This document shows positions 60,007 through 64,000 of a DNA stretch of 64,000 nucleotides, piece by piece. The notes beneath the pieces are model-generated. The model was not told the DNA's origin. It saw only the letters and a program-made list of their open reading frames with translations, and ran no database searches. The stretch's first letter is position 1. Each line of letters starts with the position of its first letter. The DNA is from Prosthecobacter debontii (GTDB taxonomy: Bacteria > Verrucomicrobiota > Verrucomicrobiia > Verrucomicrobiales > Verrucomicrobiaceae), in assembly GCA_945869675.1 (NCBI GenBank), contig CAMBPS010000003.1, positions 1-64,000 of the forward strand, read 5' to 3'. A program made the translations under genes and the position numbers.

Positions 60007-62472
60007 ATGCTTCGCTCCTCGTTTTTACTCACTGGACTGCTGCTCGTATTTGAAGTCCAATTGCTTCACGCTGCTGCTGAAACTCCAAAGATTCATCATT
60101 TCCTCAGCACCTACTGCAACGATTGTCACGGTGCTGAACGGCAAAAGGGAGATCGCCGTTTTGACCAACTCAAACTGCCCGTGAGTAAGGTGGACACATT
60201 GATCGAGATCAAAGACATCGTTGATCAGATCAACCTCGGTGAAATGCCGCCGAAGAAGTCAAAGCAGCCATCTTCCGAAGAACAAAAGGCCTTCATCGAA
60301 CAAATCACCGCCGTTCTCAGTCAAGGTCGCCAAGCACTTGCAAGCACTGGCGGCAGCACCGTTTTGCGCCGACTGAATCGCTATGAATACCGCCACACCA
60401 TTAGCGATCTCTTTTCTCTGAACCTGGCGGCATTGGATCTGACAACGAAGTTCCCGCGGGATCAATCCGCCGACCACATGGAGAACATCGGCGATGTGCT
60501 GCAAACCTCCGGCTACCTGCTTGACCAGTATCTCGATGCCGCGGATGCAGTGGTGGAGAAGGCCTTTGCTCAGCACAAGCCAGTGAAAGAGCAGGCCTGG
60601 CACTTCACCAAGAACTTCAGGTCCGATCTCAAGCGGAAGGAAAAGGATTACAACAACGCGCATCTGCTCGTCGAAGAGTGCATGGACTCCGACAAACACA
60701 CCGCTGGGTTTGGCGTGATCGAAGACTTCATCGATGGCGTGCCTGCGGACGGCTTTTACGAGGTCCAGGTCCTCGTTAAAGCCATGAACCGAGAGCATCC
60801 TTATGATCCCAAATGGTTCGGCACCGATCCGCGTGAGCCTTTTCGCCTCGGCATCGTGCCAGGCGATGCCAAAGTTGGTCCGCTTGATCTGCCGCAGCCT
60901 CAGCAGCCAATGCTTGCGGAGGTCGCACTCGACGACGCTGAGGCCAAGTGGATCACGATGAAGATCTGGCTCGATGCTGGCCACACGCCTCGCTTTGTCT
61001 TCCCGAACGGCCCCGAGGATGCCCGCGGCACCTGGTTCAGAATCGCGGACCAGCACAAAGACCTCTGGGATCAGTTCATAGACGAGGACGACAAGCAAAA
61101 AGGCAAGCTCGGCATCGTCGCAGCACGCCAAATCACGCTACACGTTCACAAGCACCCGCACATCCGCATCGACGAAGTGAAGATTCGCGGCCCCATCGCC
61201 GAAACATGGCCTCCAGCATCCCAAATGGCCGTTTTGGGAAAACAAGCCTTTGAGCCGGAAAAAATGAGCGAACGGCTCCAAGCCTTCGCTGACTGCGCTT
61301 ACCGCCGAAAAGCCACGGAAGACGAAATGAAGCGTCTCATGGCCGTGGCGGAGCAACGCATTCAACAGGGGCATTCGCCGCTGGAAGGCTTTAAAGCGGC
61401 TCTGAAGGCCGTGCTTTGCTCGCCTGGTTTTGTTTATCTTTCCCAGGAGACTCAAGAAGGCTCGAACAAACTCTCCAGTCGCGCACTCGCCTCAAGATTG
61501 TCCTATTTCCTCTGGTCCACGATGCCGGATGCGGAGCTCATGAGCCAGGACCTTACCAAGCCAGAGGCGCTGCTGTCGCAACTACGCCGCATGCTCCTAG
61601 ACAAACGCTCTGATGCCTTCGTGGCCGGATTCCTCGATAGCTGGCTAAACCTTCGCAACCTGGGCGGCATGCCGCCGGATCGCGGCGAGTTTGAGGAATA
61701 CTACTCCAAGGGCTTTCAAGAAGCCTTCAAGACGGAGACGCGAATGTTCATGCGCGACCTCATCGACCGCGATGCCAGCCTCGTGAACTTCCTCGACAGC
61801 GATTACAGCTTCCTCAATCAGCCGCTTGCTACGCATTACGAGCTTGGTGAACTCGGCGATCCCTCCAAGGCGCACGAGTTCCGCAAAGTCAGTTTCAAGA
61901 CCGACAAGCGCGGCGGCCTTCTGGGCATGGGTTCCGTGCTCACCATTACCGCAAACGGCATCGAGACCTCGCCGGTGACTCGTGGCGTGTTTTTGCTCGA
62001 AAACATTCTCGGAACACCGCCACCGCCGCCGCCTGATGACGTGCCCGCCATTAATCCTGATGTGCGCGGGGCCCAATCCATCCGCGAACTGCTCAGCAAA
62101 CATCGCGAGTCGCCGAACTGCTACGGCTGCCATCAAAAGATCGACCCGCTCGGCTTTGCTCTCGAAAACTTCGATGCCATCGGCAACTGGCGGCCCCGCA
62201 TCGGCAAAACAAAGATCGACCCCATTGGAGAACTGCCCAGCGGCGAGAAATTCGAGGACGTTGCCGGTCTAAAAAAGATCCTCGTCCAGCGCAAAGACCT
62301 CTTCGCTCGCATGTTAATCGACCGCCTGCTCACCTACGCCTGCGGCCGCCGCATGGAAGCCCTCGACGAAGCCACCATTGAGCGAATCGTCGCCGATTTA
62401 CCGAAGAAACAATACGGCCTCCGCTCACTCATTGAAGCCGTGGTGAACAGTGAGCCTTTTCTGAGCCGCTGA
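60007..62472 (+). CDS. PSD-cytochrome / DUF1592-family protein
   Basis: MLRSSFLLTGLLLVFEVQLLHAAAETPKIHHFLSTYCNDCHGAERQKGDRRFDQLKL...LNRYEYRHTISDLFSLN...[18 protein letters not shown]...RGGLLGMGSVLTITANGIETSPVTRGVFLLENILGTPPPPPPDDVP...NCYGCHQKIDPLGFALENFDAIG. Confidence 0.9.
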   Translation: MLRSSFLLTGLLLVFEVQLLHAAAETPKIHHFLSTYCNDCHGAERQKGDRRFDQLKLPVSKVDTLIEIKDIVDQINLGEMPPKKSKQPSSEEQKAFIEQITAVLSQGRQALASTGGSTVLRRLNRYEYRHTISDLFSLNLAALDLTTKFPRDQSADHMENIGDVLQTSGYLLDQYLDAADAVVEKAFAQHKPVKEQAWHFTKNFRSDLKRKEKDYNNAHLLVEECMDSDKHTAGFGVIEDFIDGVPADGFYEVQVLVKAMNREHPYDPKWFGTDPREPFRLGIVPGDAKVGPLDLPQPQQPMLAEVALDDAEAKWITMKIWLDAGHTPRFVFPNGPEDARGTWFRIADQHKDLWDQFIDEDDKQKGKLGIVAARQITLHVHKHPHIRIDEVKIRGPIAETWPPASQMAVLGKQAFEPEKMSERLQAFADCAYRRKATEDEMKRLMAVAEQRIQQGHSPLEGFKAALKAVLCSPGFVYLSQETQEGSNKLSSRALASRLSYFLWSTMPDAELMSQDLTKPEALLSQLRRMLLDKRSDAFVAGFLDSWLNLRNLGGMPPDRGEFEEYYSKGFQEAFKTETRMFMRDLIDRDASLVNFLDSDYSFLNQPLATHYELGELGDPSKAHEFRKVSFKTDKRGGLLGMGSVLTITANGIETSPVTRGVFLLENILGTPPPPPPDDVPAINPDVRGAQSIRELLSKHRESPNCYGCHQKIDPLGFALENFDAIGNWRPRIGKTKIDPIGELPSGEKFEDVAGLKKILVQRKDLFARMLIDRLLTYACGRRMEALDEATIERIVADLPKKQYGLRSLIEAVVNSEPFLSR

Positions 62473-62497
62473 CCGGTTGCCGATTTTTTCCAAACCG

Positions 62498-63913
62498 ATG
62501 AAAACAGCCCGCCGCCGCATCCTCAAAGCTCTGCCATTCATGGTTTGGCAACGTCAGTTCCTTCACGGAGCAGAAGCCCAAGCTCCGTGCCTCGGCCAAG
62601 GCACCATCTGTGGTGAAGTCACTCAGTCCAGCGCCCTGCTGCAAACTCGGCTGACGAGCGCCACGGAACTCGATGCCGCTGGTGACCTCCCTGGAGCAAG
62701 CGGAGTGGCTTGTTTTGAGTGGGGTACGCAGGCAGATTTTGGTGAGGCTCAGCGCACCGCGTTTCAGACCGCGAGTGATGCTAAGGACTTCATTCTCCGT
62801 GCTGAAATCACCACGCTCAAACCAAGCACGGTTTATTACTACCGCGCTATCTTTGGCAGCACCGAGGCAAGTGCCAAGCCCGGCCCTGAGTGTTCGTTCA
62901 AGACGTTGCCAAGCGGTGAGGCCAACGCGCCGGTGAATTTCATCGTGGGCAGTTGTATGAACTACAACAAATTCATGCTCGGCAAGAAAGGCAAGGCTAG
63001 CGGCCCCGAGACCGCCACGGAGGAAGACAAGCGCCTCGGCTTTCCTTCCTTTGCGTCTATGCTAAAACTGCGACCGGACTTCTTCATCGGCACGGGTGAC
63101 ATCGTCTATTACGACCACCCGCTGCGTGTGGCCAAAACCGTGCCGCAACTGCGCCAGTGCTGGCATGAGCAGTTTCGCCTTCCGCGCATGATCGAGTTCT
63201 TCCGCTGCGTTCCGACCTATTGGTCGAAGGACGATCATGACTTCCGCTACAATGAGTCGGACAATACCACGGACGTTCTTCCACTATCAAAAACCGGCAT
63301 TGACACATTCCGCGAGCAGTTGCCTGTCCCCACGCCCAGCTACCGAACCCTTCGAGCGGGCAAGAACCTGCAAATCTGGCTAACCGAAGGCCGTGACTAT
63401 CGCTCGCCCAATGAAATGGCCGATGGTCCGGAAAAATCACTCTGGGGTGCAGAGCAGCGCGAGTGGCTCAAGAAAACACTCAAGGCCAGCGATGCGAAAT
63501 GGAAGATCATCATCTCTCCTACACCGATGGTCGGCCCCGACGACAAAAAGAAGATCGACAACCACGCCGACGTCAGGGGCTTCCGTCACGAAGCCGATGC
63601 CTTCTTTGACTGGCTGAAGAAAAACAAGATCGACAACCTCATACTCATCTGCGGTGACCGTCATTGGCAATACCACAGCATCCATCCCTCCGGCATCGAA
63701 GAGTTCGCCTGCGGTGCCTTGAACGATGAAAATTCCCGCATGGGAGTCGCTCCCGGTGCCAAGAACGGTTCTGATCCCGAAGCTCTCATCAAACAGCCCT
63801 ATACCTCTGCCAGCCCTCAAGGTGGCTTCCTTCAGATCATTGCTGCCGCTGAGCAGCTCACGCTCGAGCATTTCGACTCTCGCGGTAACTCTCTGAATCG
63901 CGTCACTCGCTAA
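62498..63913 (+). CDS. PhoD-like alkaline phosphatase/phosphodiesterase
   Basis: MKTARRRILKALPFMVWQRQFLHGAEAQ; ITTLKPSTVYYYRAIFGS; FIVGSCMNYNKF; FFIGTGDIVYYDHPL; SKDDHDFRYNESDN; ICGDRHWQYHS. Confidence 0.88.
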   Translation: MKTARRRILKALPFMVWQRQFLHGAEAQAPCLGQGTICGEVTQSSALLQTRLTSATELDAAGDLPGASGVACFEWGTQADFGEAQRTAFQTASDAKDFILRAEITTLKPSTVYYYRAIFGSTEASAKPGPECSFKTLPSGEANAPVNFIVGSCMNYNKFMLGKKGKASGPETATEEDKRLGFPSFASMLKLRPDFFIGTGDIVYYDHPLRVAKTVPQLRQCWHEQFRLPRMIEFFRCVPTYWSKDDHDFRYNESDNTTDVLPLSKTGIDTFREQLPVPTPSYRTLRAGKNLQIWLTEGRDYRSPNEMADGPEKSLWGAEQREWLKKTLKASDAKWKIIISPTPMVGPDDKKKIDNHADVRGFRHEADAFFDWLKKNKIDNLILICGDRHWQYHSIHPSGIEEFACGALNDENSRMGVAPGAKNGSDPEALIKQPYTSASPQGGFLQIIAAAEQLTLEHFDSRGNSLNRVTR

Positions 63914-63926
63914 CGTCCGCCTCACG

Positions 63927-64000
63927 ATGAACTTAACTCGCCGAAAACTCCTCCAAGCCACGCCTCTTCTCTTCGTTCGCACCTCCGGCATCGCCGCAGA
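63927..64000 (+). CDS. N-terminus of a secreted (TAT/Sec-type) protein, truncated by the window edge
   Basis: MNLTRRKLLQATPLLFVRTSGIAA... open to the end of the window. Confidence 0.6.
   Translation, partial: MNLTRRKLLQATPLLFVRTSGIAA

Noticed and set aside
1-64000. CRISPR arrays, tRNA/rRNA genes, integrases or transposases
   Set aside because: None found on reading; in particular no recombinase near the repeat-bounded DGR island.

Overview
The window is about 64 kb of a GC-moderate bacterial chromosome whose gene content looks Verrucomicrobiota-like: repeated PSD/PSD1-cytochrome DUF1549/DUF1553, DUF1501, DUF1592 and DUF1552 gene pairs, DUF1080, sulfatase, and PVC-type heme-binding beta-propeller proteins. 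Housekeeping genes include PDH E2, glpX, folD, gcvP, rpsN, a RapA-like helicase and sixA. The standout is a compact accessory island at about 2.9-6.86 kb holding a complete diversity-generating retroelement (DGR). Its parts are an FGE/SUMF1 (C-type-lectin-fold) target gene with a terminal variable repeat (VR), an Avd-like four-helix-bundle gene, a DGR-type reverse transcriptase, and a template repeat (TR) downstream of the RT. Every base substitution between TR and VR is at a TR adenine. The VR also carries two +1 insertions, each at an adenine-mutated AAC codon. Together they shift the frame and separate the target from a PEP-CTERM-like C-terminal signal that is intact in the +2 frame. The DGR and an adjacent VapBC-like toxin-antitoxin pair are punctuated by three copies of the 3' end of an upstream methyltransferase gene, suggesting serial cargo insertion at a gene 3' end. 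Other notable features are two ~170-bp MITE-like, highly structured inverted repeats, several degenerate short-word palindromic intergenic repeats (one lying in frame inside a PSD1 gene), a decayed sulfatase, and an S23-type four-helix-bundle gene interrupting a DUF1592/DUF1552 pair. All calls come from reading the sequence and translations; no database searches were run.
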